64,000 bases of DNA from JBEVJK01 sp040510195 (GTDB taxonomy: Bacteria > Pseudomonadota > Alphaproteobacteria > Rhizobiales > Rhizobiaceae), in contig JBEVJK010000058.1 of NCBI GenBank assembly GCA_040510195.1, positions 11,057-75,056 on the forward strand. Reading direction: 5' to 3'. A model generated the notes under the pieces. The model saw nothing but the letters and a program-made list of their open reading frames with translations. It had not been told where the DNA came from and ran no database searches. This document shows positions 50,073 to 58,993 of the stretch, piece by piece (the first letter of the stretch is position 1; each line of letters begins with the position of its first letter). Both the position numbers and the translations under genes were made by a program.

Positions 50073-51617
50073 ATGCAGAGCGCAATCGAAGGGGAAGCAC
50101 GGGCAAGCTATCCCTTTCCAATGAATGTTGTCGAGGGAGAGGGCATGGGTGCGATGTCGGGGGGCGAGAACGGGACGTTCGAACGCGTCAAGACGCAGCT
50201 CAAGGCCAGGCTCGGCGGCGAGGTCTACTCCAGTTGGTTCGGCCGCATGAAGCTCGCCGAGTCTTCGAAGGGGGTGGCCCGGCTTTCGGTCCCCACGGCA
50301 TTCCTGCGATCGTGGATCAATGCTCACTATCTCGACTTGATCAATGAGCTTTGGAAGGCCGAGGAGGCCGACATCCTCAAGATCGAAGTCATCGTGCGCA
50401 GCGCCGCCAGGGGGACGCGCGGCGTGGCCGAGATCGACCAGACGCTGTCGCGGAAGGCGGCGCGTCCAACTCAGACCGCGCTCGGCTCCGGCACGCTTAC
50501 GTCGCCGCGCTCGGACCGGGCCGTGCTGCGCAACCCGGCGACGCTGGAGGCGGATTCGCGGCACAACGTGCTGGGCTCGCCCCTGGACGTCCGCTACAGC
50601 TTCGACTCCTTCGTCGAGGGGCCGCCCAACCGTGTCGCCTTCGCGGCGGCCAAGGCGGTGGCGGAGTCGCAGTCCAATGCGGTGCGCTTCAACCCGCTGT
50701 TCCTCCATGCCACGGTGGGTCTCGGCAAGACGCACCTGCTGCAGGCGATCGCGGCTGAGTCCATCCACCAGAACCCGCAGTCGCGCGTCGTCTACTTGAC
50801 CGCCGAGTATTTCATGTGGCGGTTCGCGACCGCGATCCGCGACAACAATGCGCTGACCCTCAAGGAGCAGCTGCGCGACATCGACCTGCTGATCATCGAC
50901 GATATGCAATTCCTGCAGGGGAAGTCGATCCAGCACGAGTTCTGTCACCTGATCAACATGTTGCTCGACAGCGCCAAGCAGGTCGTCGTCGCCGCAGACC
51001 GGCCGCCGGCCGAGCTGGAGTCCCTCGAGCCGAGGGTGCGCTCGCGGCTGAATGGCGGCGTGGCGCTGGAGATGTCGCCGCCCGACTTCGCCATGCGGCA
51101 CGCCATGCTGAAGGCGCGCCTGGCTCTTGCCAAGGCGGAGGATGCGTCGCTTTCGATCTCCGATGAAATCGTGACCCATGTGGCACGCACCGTCACCGGA
51201 AGCGGCCGGGAGCTCGAGGGGGCTTTCAACCAGCTGCTCTTCCGACACTCTTTCGAGCCGCAGATCTCGATCGAGCGGATCGACGAGATCCTCGGGCATA
51301 TCTATCGAACCGGCGAGCCCAAGCGGGTGCGCATCGAGGATATCCAGCGGATCGTGGCGCGGCACTACAACGTGTCGAAGACGGAGCTGTTGTCCAACCG
51401 CCGTACGCGGACGATCGTCAAGCCGCGGCAGGTCGCCATGTACCTGTCCAAGGTGATGACGCCGCGCTCCCTGCCGGAGATCGGGCGCAGGTTCGGTGGC
51501 CGGGACCATACGACGGTGCTGCACGCGGTGCGCAAGATCGAGGACCTCTCGGGCACCGACAACACGCTGGCGCAAGAGCTCGAGCTGCTTCGACGGCTGA
51601 TCGCCGACCAGGCCTGA
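50073..51617 (+). CDS. dnaA: Chromosomal replication initiator protein DnaA
   Basis: DnaA opens the replication origin. The 514-residue protein has domain I (FERVKTQLKARLGGEVYSSW), a variable linker, the AAA+ domain with P-loop ATVGLGKTHLLQAI (about residue 213), Walker B DLLIIDDMQFLQGK, and the C-terminal helix-turn-helix with the DnaA signature GRDHTTVLHAVRKIE (about residue 475). The ATG at 50073 (MQSAIEGEAR) fits rhizobial DnaA N-termini; the open frame extends 267 nt further upstream without recognisable sequence. It is followed by dnaN and recF. Confidence 0.95.
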   Translation: MQSAIEGEARASYPFPMNVVEGEGMGAMSGGENGTFERVKTQLKARLGGEVYSSWFGRMKLAESSKGVARLSVPTAFLRSWINAHYLDLINELWKAEEADILKIEVIVRSAARGTRGVAEIDQTLSRKAARPTQTALGSGTLTSPRSDRAVLRNPATLEADSRHNVLGSPLDVRYSFDSFVEGPPNRVAFAAAKAVAESQSNAVRFNPLFLHATVGLGKTHLLQAIAAESIHQNPQSRVVYLTAEYFMWRFATAIRDNNALTLKEQLRDIDLLIIDDMQFLQGKSIQHEFCHLINMLLDSAKQVVVAADRPPAELESLEPRVRSRLNGGVALEMSPPDFAMRHAMLKARLALAKAEDASLSISDEIVTHVARTVTGSGRELEGAFNQLLFRHSFEPQISIERIDEILGHIYRTGEPKRVRIEDIQRIVARHYNVSKTELLSNRRTRTIVKPRQVAMYLSKVMTPRSLPEIGRRFGGRDHTTVLHAVRKIEDLSGTDNTLAQELELLRRLIADQA

Positions 51618-51817
51618 GCAGGCACCGAAGGGCGCGATGCGGCGGTCGTCCGGCCGTCGCTTCGGGCCAGCCGCTGCAAAGCGGCCCGTGCGGCCGCGCG
51701 GGCTTGCCATAGGGGGCATTTTCCTGTCACCTTGCGTCGAATCCGACCTTTAGCGGCCCGGCGCGGCAGTCTTGCCCGTTGAGCGCTGCATTTTCATCGA
51801 AGCGAGACCTACTCGTC

Positions 51818-52936
51818 ATGCGCGCAGTCCTCGAACGCTCCAATCTGCTGAAGTCCCTGAACCATGTGCACCGCGTCGTGGAGCGCCGGAACACCATTCC
51901 GATCCTCTCGAACGTGCTGTTGTCGGCAACCGGGGCGAGCCTCGAGCTGAAGGCCACCGACCTCGACCTGGAGATCACCGAGGCAACGGCGGCCCAGGTG
52001 GAGCAGGCCGGCGCCACCACAGTGCCGGCGCATCTGCTCTACGACATCGTCCGCAAGCTCCCCGACGGCGCGGAGGTGATGCTGAAGACCGACGAGGACG
52101 GGCATTCGATGTCGGTGATGTCAGGCCGATCGAGCTTCCGCCTCCAATGCCTGCCGCAGTCCGACTTCCCCGAGCTCACGGCCGGCTCGTTCTCGCACAT
52201 CTTCCGCGTGGACTCGCCGTCGATGAAGGCGCTGATCGACAAGACCCAGTTCGCCATCTCGACCGAGGAGACGCGCTACTATCTCAACGGCATCTTCCTG
52301 CACACGCTGGACTCGGCGGGCAAGCTCAGGCTGCGTTCGGTGGCGACCGACGGGCACCGGCTGGCGCGTGCCGAGATGGAAGCGCCGGCCGGATCGGAAG
52401 GCATGCCGGGCATCATCATTCCCCGCAAGACGGTGAGCGAGCTCCAGAAGCTGGTCGACGACCCGGACGTCGCGGTGACGATCGAGCTCTCCGACACCAA
52501 GATCCGCTTCACGATCGGCAGCGTCGTGCTGACGTCGAAGCTCATAGACGGGACCTTTCCCGACTACCAGCGCGTCATCCCGACCGGCAACGACAAGAAG
52601 CTCGTCATCGACCGCCAGAGCTTCGCCGCCGCCGTCGACCGAGTGTCGACGATCTCGTCGGAGCGCGGACGCGCCGTCAAGCTGTCGATCACCGACGGCC
52701 AGATGACGTTGACTGTCAACAATCCGGATTCGGGCAGCGCCACCGAGGAACTGATCGCCGAGTATTCGGCCGATCCGATCGAGATCGGCTTCAATGCCAA
52801 ATATCTGCTCGACGTCGCGGCCCAGCTGGCCGGCAGCGACGCCGAATTCCTGCTGGCCGACGCCGGCTCGCCCACGCTGATCCATGACACGACAGACGAA
52901 CACGCGCTCTACGTGCTCATGCCGATGCGCGTGTAG
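51818..52936 (+). CDS. dnaN: DNA polymerase III beta subunit (sliding clamp)
   Basis: The 372-residue clamp encircles DNA and holds the polymerase. Its length is typical and the three clamp domains can be followed: SNLLKSLNHVHRVVERRNTI; FRVDSPSMKALIDKTQFAIS; LVIDRQSFAAAVDRVSTISS, with the C-terminal HALYVLMPMRV. It lies 200 nt after dnaA, a gap that probably has its own promoter, and 36 nt before recF. Confidence 0.97.
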   Translation: MRAVLERSNLLKSLNHVHRVVERRNTIPILSNVLLSATGASLELKATDLDLEITEATAAQVEQAGATTVPAHLLYDIVRKLPDGAEVMLKTDEDGHSMSVMSGRSSFRLQCLPQSDFPELTAGSFSHIFRVDSPSMKALIDKTQFAISTEETRYYLNGIFLHTLDSAGKLRLRSVATDGHRLARAEMEAPAGSEGMPGIIIPRKTVSELQKLVDDPDVAVTIELSDTKIRFTIGSVVLTSKLIDGTFPDYQRVIPTGNDKKLVIDRQSFAAAVDRVSTISSERGRAVKLSITDGQMTLTVNNPDSGSATEELIAEYSADPIEIGFNAKYLLDVAAQLAGSDAEFLLADAGSPTLIHDTTDEHALYVLMPMRV

Positions 52937-52972
52937 GCTGTTGCGCGCGCCGCCCCCTGCCGCCAGGGCGAC

Positions 52973-54112
52973 ATGGACCGTCTGTTTTTAAGTAAGCTTA
53001 CGCTTACTGATTTCCGCAACTATGAGCGGCTCGCCTTGTCGCTGGAGCCGAGCATGGTGGTGTTCACCGGCGAGAACGGCGCCGGCAAGACGAATCTGCT
53101 GGAAGCGCTGTCCTTGCTGACGCCCGGCCGCGGGCTGCGGCGGGCCCAATATGGCGACATGGCGCGCGAGGGCAGCACGGGCGGGTTTGCAATCCACGCC
53201 GAGGTGAACGGGCCGGCGGGCGAAGCCAGCGTCGGGACCGGGACGACCGGCGTGGCGGAGGGCGAGGTGGGGCGCAGGGTGCGCATCAACGGGGCTCCGG
53301 CGCGCAGCGCCGAGGCGCTTCTGGAGTGGCTGCGCGTCACCTGGATCACGCCGTCCATGGACAGTCTTTTCACCGGGCCTGCAGCCGAGCGACGGCGCTT
53401 CCTCGACCGGCTGGTGCTGGCGATCGATCCCGGCCATGGCCAGCGCGCGCTCGACTACGAGAAAGCGATGCGCGGCCGCAATCGGCTGCTTTCCGACAAT
53501 CTCCGCGACGATTCCTGGTTCGACGCGATCGAGACGCAGCTTGCCGAGAGCGGCACGGCCATCGCGGCGGCCCGCGCCGAGCTCGTCGGGCTGATGTCGG
53601 CGATGATCGATCGGCTGCCGGAGGACGGTCCGTTCCCCAAGGCGAGCATCGCGCTGGCGGGATTCCCCGAGGAGGCCGTCGTCGGCCTGCCGGCTGTCGA
53701 AGTGGAAGAAGAGTTCCGCCGGCGGCTGGCGACCGGCCGCGAGCGCGACCGCGCGGCAGGCCGTACGCTCGAGGGACCTCACCGCTCGGACCTGCTGACC
53801 CGCCACCGGCCCAAGGGCATGCCGGCCGAGCTGTGCTCGACGGGCGAGCAGAAGGCGCTGCTGGTCGGCCTGATGCTGTCGCATGCCCGGCTGGTCGGCG
53901 AGATGACCGGGGCGGTGCCGATCCTGCTGCTCGACGAGATTGCCGCGCATCTCGACCAGGGGCGGCGCGCCGCGCTCTTCGAAATCCTCGGCGAGCTGGG
54001 TTGCCAGGCGTTCATGACCGGCACGGAGGCGGCGCTGTTCGCGGCGCTCGATGGCCGTGCGCAGTTCCTCACGGTCGATCACGGCCGGGTCGCACCCACC
54101 ACGGGTGCCTGA
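52973..54112 (+). CDS. recF: DNA replication and repair protein RecF
   Basis: The 379-residue SMC-like ATPase acts in gap repair with RecO and RecR. It has LTLTDFRNYERLALSLEPSM, Walker A FTGENGAGKTNLLEAL (about residue 31), the signature region LCSTGEQKALLVGLMLSHA and Walker B PILLLDEIAAHLDQGRR (about residue 320). It completes the dnaA-dnaN-recF set. A moeB/thiF-like gene follows after 31 nt. Confidence 0.95.
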   Translation: MDRLFLSKLTLTDFRNYERLALSLEPSMVVFTGENGAGKTNLLEALSLLTPGRGLRRAQYGDMAREGSTGGFAIHAEVNGPAGEASVGTGTTGVAEGEVGRRVRINGAPARSAEALLEWLRVTWITPSMDSLFTGPAAERRRFLDRLVLAIDPGHGQRALDYEKAMRGRNRLLSDNLRDDSWFDAIETQLAESGTAIAAARAELVGLMSAMIDRLPEDGPFPKASIALAGFPEEAVVGLPAVEVEEEFRRRLATGRERDRAAGRTLEGPHRSDLLTRHRPKGMPAELCSTGEQKALLVGLMLSHARLVGEMTGAVPILLLDEIAAHLDQGRRAALFEILGELGCQAFMTGTEAALFAALDGRAQFLTVDHGRVAPTTGA

Positions 54113-54143
54113 CAAGGCCCATGCGGAAGCTTATGGTTCGGCG

Positions 54144-54899
54144 ATGACCGGCCGCCTGACCCCCGAAGAGCTCGAGCGCTATGCGCGCCACATCGTGCTG
54201 CCAGAGGTGGGTGGCGCCGGACAGCAGCGGCTGAAGAGCGGCCGGGTGCTGGTCGTCGGCGCCGGCGGGCTCGGGGCGCCGGTGCTGCAATATCTGGCGG
54301 CGGCCGGGGTCGGCACGCTCGGCATCGTCGACTTCGACCATGTGTCGCTCTCAAACCTGCAGCGGCAGGTCATCCACGGGTCGGCCGAAATCGGCGCGGC
54401 GAAGACCGAGAGCGCGCGTCGCGCGATCCTGGCGATCAACCCGCATGTCGCCACGGAACTGTTTCCCATGCGGCTCGATGCGGACAATGCCGAAGCACTC
54501 GTCAGCCGCTTCGATGTGGTCTGTGACGGGTCCGACAATTTCGCCACCCGCTACCTGGTAGCAGACGCCTGTGCTGCGGCCGGCCGGCCCTTGGTTCACG
54601 CGGCAGTCGGCCGGTTCGACGGGCAGGTGACGGTGCTCGCCCCCTATGCCGCCGGCGCCGATGGGAGGCAGAACCCCTCCTATCGCGATCTTTTTCCCGA
54701 ACCGCCGCCCGACGGCGTCGTCCCCTCATGCGCCGAGACCGGCATCTTGGGCGCCGTGACGGGCGTGGTGGGCACGCTGCAGGCGATGGAAGCGCTCAAG
54801 CTGCTGGTGGGCATCGGCGAGCCGCTGATAGGCCGTCTGCTCCTCTATGACGGCCTGGCAGCGCGCTTCGACCTGGTGCGCTACGGCAGCCGGCCGTGA
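54144..54899 (+). CDS. E1-like adenylyltransferase of the MoeB/ThiF/HesA family
   Basis: The 251-residue enzyme activates the C-terminus of a ubiquitin-like sulfur carrier (MoaD or ThiS type) by adenylation. It has the P-loop VVGAGGLGAPVLQYLAAAG (about residue 36), DFDHVSLSNLQRQVIHG, and CDGSDNFATRYLVADAC. It retains one Cys in the crossover region (VVPSCAETG) but lacks the four zinc cysteines of E. coli MoeB. Which carrier it serves cannot be decided here; annotation as moeB is common for this position after recF. The following gene overlaps its stop. Confidence 0.88.
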   Translation: MTGRLTPEELERYARHIVLPEVGGAGQQRLKSGRVLVVGAGGLGAPVLQYLAAAGVGTLGIVDFDHVSLSNLQRQVIHGSAEIGAAKTESARRAILAINPHVATELFPMRLDADNAEALVSRFDVVCDGSDNFATRYLVADACAAAGRPLVHAAVGRFDGQVTVLAPYAAGADGRQNPSYRDLFPEPPPDGVVPSCAETGILGAVTGVVGTLQAMEALKLLVGIGEPLIGRLLLYDGLAARFDLVRYGSRP

Positions 54900-56158
54900 C
54901 GTTGCGGCTGACCGCCGAGGAGCGGGCGAGCGCAGGCGGCCGCGACGGCGCCGGCGCCGCGATGGCCATGCGGGTCGTCGTCGAGGCGGCGCGCCTGCTC
55001 GGCGCGGAGCGCCTTATCCCGATCCACTCGGCGCATATCGACGGCGCGCTCTATCATGGTGCGTCGGGCACCCTGTTCGCTGAGCGCCTCGTCGAGGGGG
55101 GCGCCAGAGTGGCGGTGCGCTCGACCCTCAACGTCGGCGCCCTCGATCTCACCGGCTGCGCTCGGGTACGCCTGGCAGAGCCGGCGCGCTCGCTGGCGCG
55201 GCGCATGATGGACGCCTATCGGACACTCGGCTGCGAGCCGAGCTGGACCTGCGCCCCCTACCAGGCCGGTCACCGGCCGGCAGCGGGCACCGACGTCGCC
55301 TGGGGCGAAAGCAATGCGGTGGCGTTCTGCAACTCGGTTCTCGGGGCGCGTACCAACCGGTACGGCGACTTCCTGGACATCGCCTGCGCGATCAGCGGAC
55401 GTGCACCGCTCACCGGCCTCCACCTCGCCGAGAACCGGCGTGCGCGGCTGGTTTTCGACGTCAGCGGACTGAGCCGCGCCTTCCTGGACTCTGAGATCGC
55501 CTGGCCGATCCTCGGCGCGCTCTATGGGCGCGAGGCGGGCGATGTCGTGGGCGTGGTGACCGGCGTGGGGGCGGCGCCGCACGAGGACCGGCTGAAAGCG
55601 TTCGGCGCCGCGGCCGCCTCAACCGGTGCGGTCGGCCTCTTTCATGTCGCGGGCGTTACCCCCGAAGCGCCCGACGTCGAGACGGCGCTGGGCGGCGAGC
55701 GGCCGGAGTCGGTGATCGCGGTCACGGCGGAGATGGTGGCTACGGCGCAAGCGAGGCTCTCCACCGTCGATCGCGGGGCAGCGCGCCTGGACGCGGTTGC
55801 GATTGGCAGCCCGCATCTCTCGGCGGACGAGTTCGCGACGCTGGAAGGCCTGCTGGCTGGCCGCAAGGCACGTGTGGCGATCCATGCCTGCACCGGCCGC
55901 CACGTGCTCGCCGGGCTCGAGGCGAGCGGCAGCCGAAAGCGGCTGGAGACGGCAGGCGTCGTCATCGTCGCCGACACCTGCGTGGTCGTGACGCCGATCC
56001 TGCCGGAGACGGTCGGCGGCGTGCTGATGACCAATTCGGGCAAGTTCGCGCATTATGCGCCCGGCAATATCGGCTACGGGGTTCTCTATGCGTCGCTTGC
56101 CGATTGCGTGGAAAGCGCGGTGGCCGGCAGGCCCCGGCTGACCCGGGCAAGCGAATGA
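54896..56158 (+). CDS. Aconitase X large (catalytic) subunit
   Basis: The 420-residue protein belongs to the AcnX family (formerly DUF521). It has the three cysteines expected to bind the metal cluster: WTCAPYQAGH (about residue 117), IHACTGRHVL (about 345) and VADTCVVVTPI (about 362), along with NSVLGARTNRYGDF and HLAENRRARLVF. Characterised bacterial members dehydrate cis-3-hydroxy-L-proline; archaeal ones act on mevalonate 5-phosphate. The former is more likely in a rhizobium. The GTG start overlaps the preceding gene, and its stop overlaps the small subunit gene (ATGA). Confidence 0.86.
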   Translation: MTLRLTAEERASAGGRDGAGAAMAMRVVVEAARLLGAERLIPIHSAHIDGALYHGASGTLFAERLVEGGARVAVRSTLNVGALDLTGCARVRLAEPARSLARRMMDAYRTLGCEPSWTCAPYQAGHRPAAGTDVAWGESNAVAFCNSVLGARTNRYGDFLDIACAISGRAPLTGLHLAENRRARLVFDVSGLSRAFLDSEIAWPILGALYGREAGDVVGVVTGVGAAPHEDRLKAFGAAAASTGAVGLFHVAGVTPEAPDVETALGGERPESVIAVTAEMVATAQARLSTVDRGAARLDAVAIGSPHLSADEFATLEGLLAGRKARVAIHACTGRHVLAGLEASGSRKRLETAGVVIVADTCVVVTPILPETVGGVLMTNSGKFAHYAPGNIGYGVLYASLADCVESAVAGRPRLTRASE

Positions 56159-56574
56159 CGGCGGCGAGAGCCGACGTGCTGGTTGGCGGAGCGTCTCAGA
56201 CGCGAGGCGAGGCGCTGGTGCTGCGCGCCCCGATCAGCTTCTGGGGCGGGGTCGATCCGGCAACCGGCGCCGTGGTCGACGTCCGCCACCCCGACCACGG
56301 GCTGTCTATCGCGGGGCGCGTGCTGTTCCTGCCGGGTACGATCGGCTCGTCCTCGGCCTCGGCGGTGCTCCTGGAGCTGGTGCGCAACGGCCATGCGCCG
56401 GCGGCCCTCGTTCTCCATGAGCCGGACGCGATCCTGCTGGTCGGGCTGATCGTGGCCGGCGAGATGGGCTGGCAGGGGCCGCCGGCGCTGCGGCTCGACC
56501 GCTCGCAGCACGCGGCGTTCGAGGGCCGTCGCCTTGCCATCGCGCCGGACGGCGAGATCAGCTTAGTCGCCTGA
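56155..56574 (+). CDS. Aconitase X small (swivel) subunit
   Basis: This 139-residue protein (formerly DUF126) is the swivel subunit paired with the catalytic subunit upstream. It has LRAPISFWGGVDPATGAVVD, HPDHGLSIAGRVLFLPGTIG with SSSASAVLLELV, and LVGLIVAGEMGW, the expected blocks. The GTIGSSSAS loop is the probable substrate-binding serine stretch. The ATGA overlap indicates the two subunits are made together. It is convergent with the reductase gene, with 2 nt between the stops. Confidence 0.86.
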   Translation: MTAARADVLVGGASQTRGEALVLRAPISFWGGVDPATGAVVDVRHPDHGLSIAGRVLFLPGTIGSSSASAVLLELVRNGHAPAALVLHEPDAILLVGLIVAGEMGWQGPPALRLDRSQHAAFEGRRLAIAPDGEISLVA

Positions 56575-56576
56575 GC

Positions 56577-57575
56577 TCAGACCCTGTTAGGCAGGACGCG
56601 GTCCGGTGGCCGGTGGCCATCGAAGAAGGTGCGGATGTTGATGATGACCTTGTCGCCCATGTCGATGCGGCCATCGATGGTGGCCGAACCCATGTGCGGC
56701 AGCAGCACGACCTTGCCCTTGCCCGCCAGCTTGACCAGCTTGCTGTTGATCGCCGGCTCGTGCTCGAAGACGTCGAGGCCGGCGCCGGCCAGCTTGCCGT
56801 CCTGAAGCATGGCGATCAGCGCATCCTCGTCGATGATGTCGCCGCGCGCCGTGTTGACGATGTAGGCAGAGGGCTGCATCAGCGCCAGCCGGCGCGCCGA
56901 AAGCAGGTGGAAGGTGGCCGGCGTCGATGGGCAGTTGATGGAGATGATGTCCATGCGGGCAAGCATCTGGTCGAGGCTTTCCCAATAGGTCGCCTCCAGC
57001 TCGTCCTCGATCAGCGGCGCCACCCGATGGCGGTTGTGGTAGTGGATCGAGAGCCCGAAGGCTTTGGCGCGGCGGGCCACGGCGGTGCCGATGCGGCCCA
57101 TGCCGACGATGCCGAGACGCTTGCCCCAGATGCGCCGCCCGAGCATCCAGGTGGGCGACCAGCCCGCCCATTTTCCATCGCGCAGCACGTTGGCGCCCTC
57201 GGTCAGGCGGCGCGGCACCGTCAGCATCAGGGCCATGGTCATGTCGGCCGTGTCTTCGGTGAGGACGTTCGGCGTGTTGGTGACGGCGATGCCGGCCTTG
57301 GCCGCCGCGGCGACGTCGATGTGCTCCACCCCATTGCCGAAATTGGCGATCAGCTTGAGGTTCGGGCCGGCCTGGGCGATCAGCGGCGCGTCGATGCGGT
57401 CGGTGATGGTGGGCACCAGCACGTCCGCCTCCTTCACCGCCGCGACCAGCTCGGGCTGGGTCATCGGGCGGTCCTCGAGGACCAACCTGGCGTCGAACAG
57501 CTCGCGCATGCGGGTCTCGACCGGGTCGGGCAGCTTGCGCGTGATGACGACAAGAGGCTTCTTCCGGCCCGCCAT
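56577..57575 (-). CDS. gyaR: Glyoxylate reductase / D-2-hydroxyacid dehydrogenase
   Basis: The 332-residue NAD(P)H-dependent enzyme has ANFGNGVEHIDVAAAA, the Rossmann loop GIVGMGRIGTAVARRAKAFG (about residue 155), INCPSTPATFHLL, VNTARGDIIDEDAL with the catalytic arginine, GLDVFEHEPAIN with glutamate and LLPHMGSATI with histidine. It is most like glyoxylate/hydroxypyruvate reductases. It differs from the ghrA-type enzyme at 30.1 kb, so the window carries two separate enzymes for similar substrates. Confidence 0.88.
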   Translation of the reverse strand: MAGRKKPLVVITRKLPDPVETRMRELFDARLVLEDRPMTQPELVAAVKEADVLVPTITDRIDAPLIAQAGPNLKLIANFGNGVEHIDVAAAAKAGIAVTNTPNVLTEDTADMTMALMLTVPRRLTEGANVLRDGKWAGWSPTWMLGRRIWGKRLGIVGMGRIGTAVARRAKAFGLSIHYHNRHRVAPLIEDELEATYWESLDQMLARMDIISINCPSTPATFHLLSARRLALMQPSAYIVNTARGDIIDEDALIAMLQDGKLAGAGLDVFEHEPAINSKLVKLAGKGKVVLLPHMGSATIDGRIDMGDKVIINIRTFFDGHRPPDRVLPNRV

Positions 57576-57740
57576 GCTATCCCTCGAATCCTAAGCCCGT
57601 TGAGACCTCTTTAACCAAGACCGGTGAAACTTGGAACGGTCGTCGGCCTCTCCCTCTCCTGTAACAAGCGGTGCTGCCGAAGACAAAGAAAAAGCCGCCC
57701 GACGGCGCGCGGCGAAGGCTGCAGACCGGTCGGGCCGGCG

Positions 57741-58322
57741 ATGGCCAGAGGATCGGACGTGTCGGCTTTCTCCTTGCTCGGTCGGACCGCCTGTGCGGCC
57801 CTTGTCATCCTTCTCGCGGCCGTCGGCAGCGTTACGGCGCCGCTTTGCGCAGCCGCTGCAGCGCCCCAAAACATCGTGCGGGGCCCGAGCGGCCTGCCCC
57901 TGCCCCGCTTCGTCAGCCTGAAGTCGGGTCGCGTCAACTCGCGCATCGGCCCAGGCGTCAACTATGCGGTCGACTGGATGTACATGAAGCCCGGTCTGCC
58001 GATGGAAATCATCCAGGAATACGACAATTGGCGCCGCGTGCGCGATTCCGACGGTTCGGAGGGCTGGATCAACCAGTCGCTCCTGTCGGGGCGGCGCACG
58101 GCGATCGCCGCGCCTTGGCAGAGAGGCAAAAATGCGGTGATCAGGCTGCTCAGCGAGCCGGCGACGGGAGCGGCGGCCGTCGCCACCCTGGAGCCGGGGG
58201 TCGTCGGCGTGATTCGCTCCTGCGACGGCGAATGGTGCGAGGTGAGCTTCGACGGCCATACGGGCTGGGTAGGCCAAGCGTCGATCTGGGGCGCCTATCC
58301 CGGCGAGACGATCAAGGACTGA
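57741..58322 (+). CDS. Exported SH3 domain protein
   Basis: The 193-residue protein has a signal peptide (ACAALVILLAAVGSVTAPLCAAAA) and two bacterial SH3 repeats: LKSGRVNSRIGPGVNYAVDW to WRRVRDSDGSEGWINQSLL, and AVIRLLSEPATGAAAVATLE to WCEVSFDGHTGWVGQ. Such proteins bind peptidoglycan or other wall components; a catalytic domain is absent. The ATG at 57741 lies close before the signal peptide; a longer frame from 57624 would place a basic, cysteine-containing stretch ahead of it and is less likely. It is convergent with irr. Confidence 0.85.
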   Translation: MARGSDVSAFSLLGRTACAALVILLAAVGSVTAPLCAAAAAPQNIVRGPSGLPLPRFVSLKSGRVNSRIGPGVNYAVDWMYMKPGLPMEIIQEYDNWRRVRDSDGSEGWINQSLLSGRRTAIAAPWQRGKNAVIRLLSEPATGAAAVATLEPGVVGVIRSCDGEWCEVSFDGHTGWVGQASIWGAYPGETIKD

Positions 58323-58335
58323 GCGGTAGAGGCGG

Positions 58336-58830
58336 CTATTCGGCGCGCTTGTGGCGCAGCCTGACCACGATGTCGACGTTGACGATTTCCATCCCCGGCG
58401 GCGGCTCGGGCAGGTTCGACACCCGGACCTTGCCGGTGTCGATGTCGAAGACCTTGTTTTCGCCCTCGATGAAGAAATGATGGTGGTCGCTGGTGTTGGT
58501 GTCGAAATAAGTTTTCGACCCCTCGACCGCCAGGATCCTCAGAAGTCCCGCTCCGGTGAACTGGTGAAGCGCGTTGTAGACGGTGGCCAGCGAGACCCGC
58601 ACGTCGGCGGCAAGTGCCTCTTCGTGCAGCTCCTCAGCGGACAGATGACGGTCGCCCTTGGCGAAAAGCAGCTCGGCGAGCGCAATGCGCTGCCGGGTGG
58701 GTCGCAGACCTGCGTCGCGCACCCGCCTATGCACAGACAATTCACCCTTTCCGTCGACCGATGCCATCGATGCCGGCTGTACTCCGTGCCGCCCGTTCTG
58801 TCCTGCCATGCCGGTATGCGTGAGGCGCAT
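58336..58830 (-). CDS. irr: Fur family iron response regulator Irr
   Basis: Irr controls heme and iron genes in Rhizobiales and is degraded or inactivated when heme is available. The 164-residue protein has a winged helix (DAGLRPTRQRIALAELLFAK; SLATVYNALHQFTGAGLL), then the TSDHHHFFIEGENKVFDID block whose three histidines form the Irr heme/metal site. No Cys-Pro heme motif is seen at the N-terminus. The start is uncertain: ATGs occur at 58872, 58830, 58809 and 58767; 58830 has a fair GGGTGA upstream. It is divergent from fabA, the standard arrangement. Confidence 0.9.
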   Translation of the reverse strand: MRLTHTGMAGQNGRHGVQPASMASVDGKGELSVHRRVRDAGLRPTRQRIALAELLFAKGDRHLSAEELHEEALAADVRVSLATVYNALHQFTGAGLLRILAVEGSKTYFDTNTSDHHHFFIEGENKVFDIDTGKVRVSNLPEPPPGMEIVNVDIVVRLRHKRAE

Positions 58831-58993
58831 ACCATCACCCTGACATATATTCGGTCGCCGGGCGGCGATCAATAGCGGCGCATTGACCCGGCAGGGCGAG
58901 CACGGTAAGCGCTTGCGTCAGTTTCCGGCGCAAATCGGACTGTGGTACGAATGGCTGGCCGTCGGTTGACGGCCTGTGTCGCGGGAAGGGACG

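Noticed and set aside
49710..51719. A 669-codon open frame antisense to dnaA
   Set aside because: High GC leaves long antisense frames open. The translation is Arg/His/Asp/Gln-rich with no domain, and dnaA on the other strand is unmistakable.
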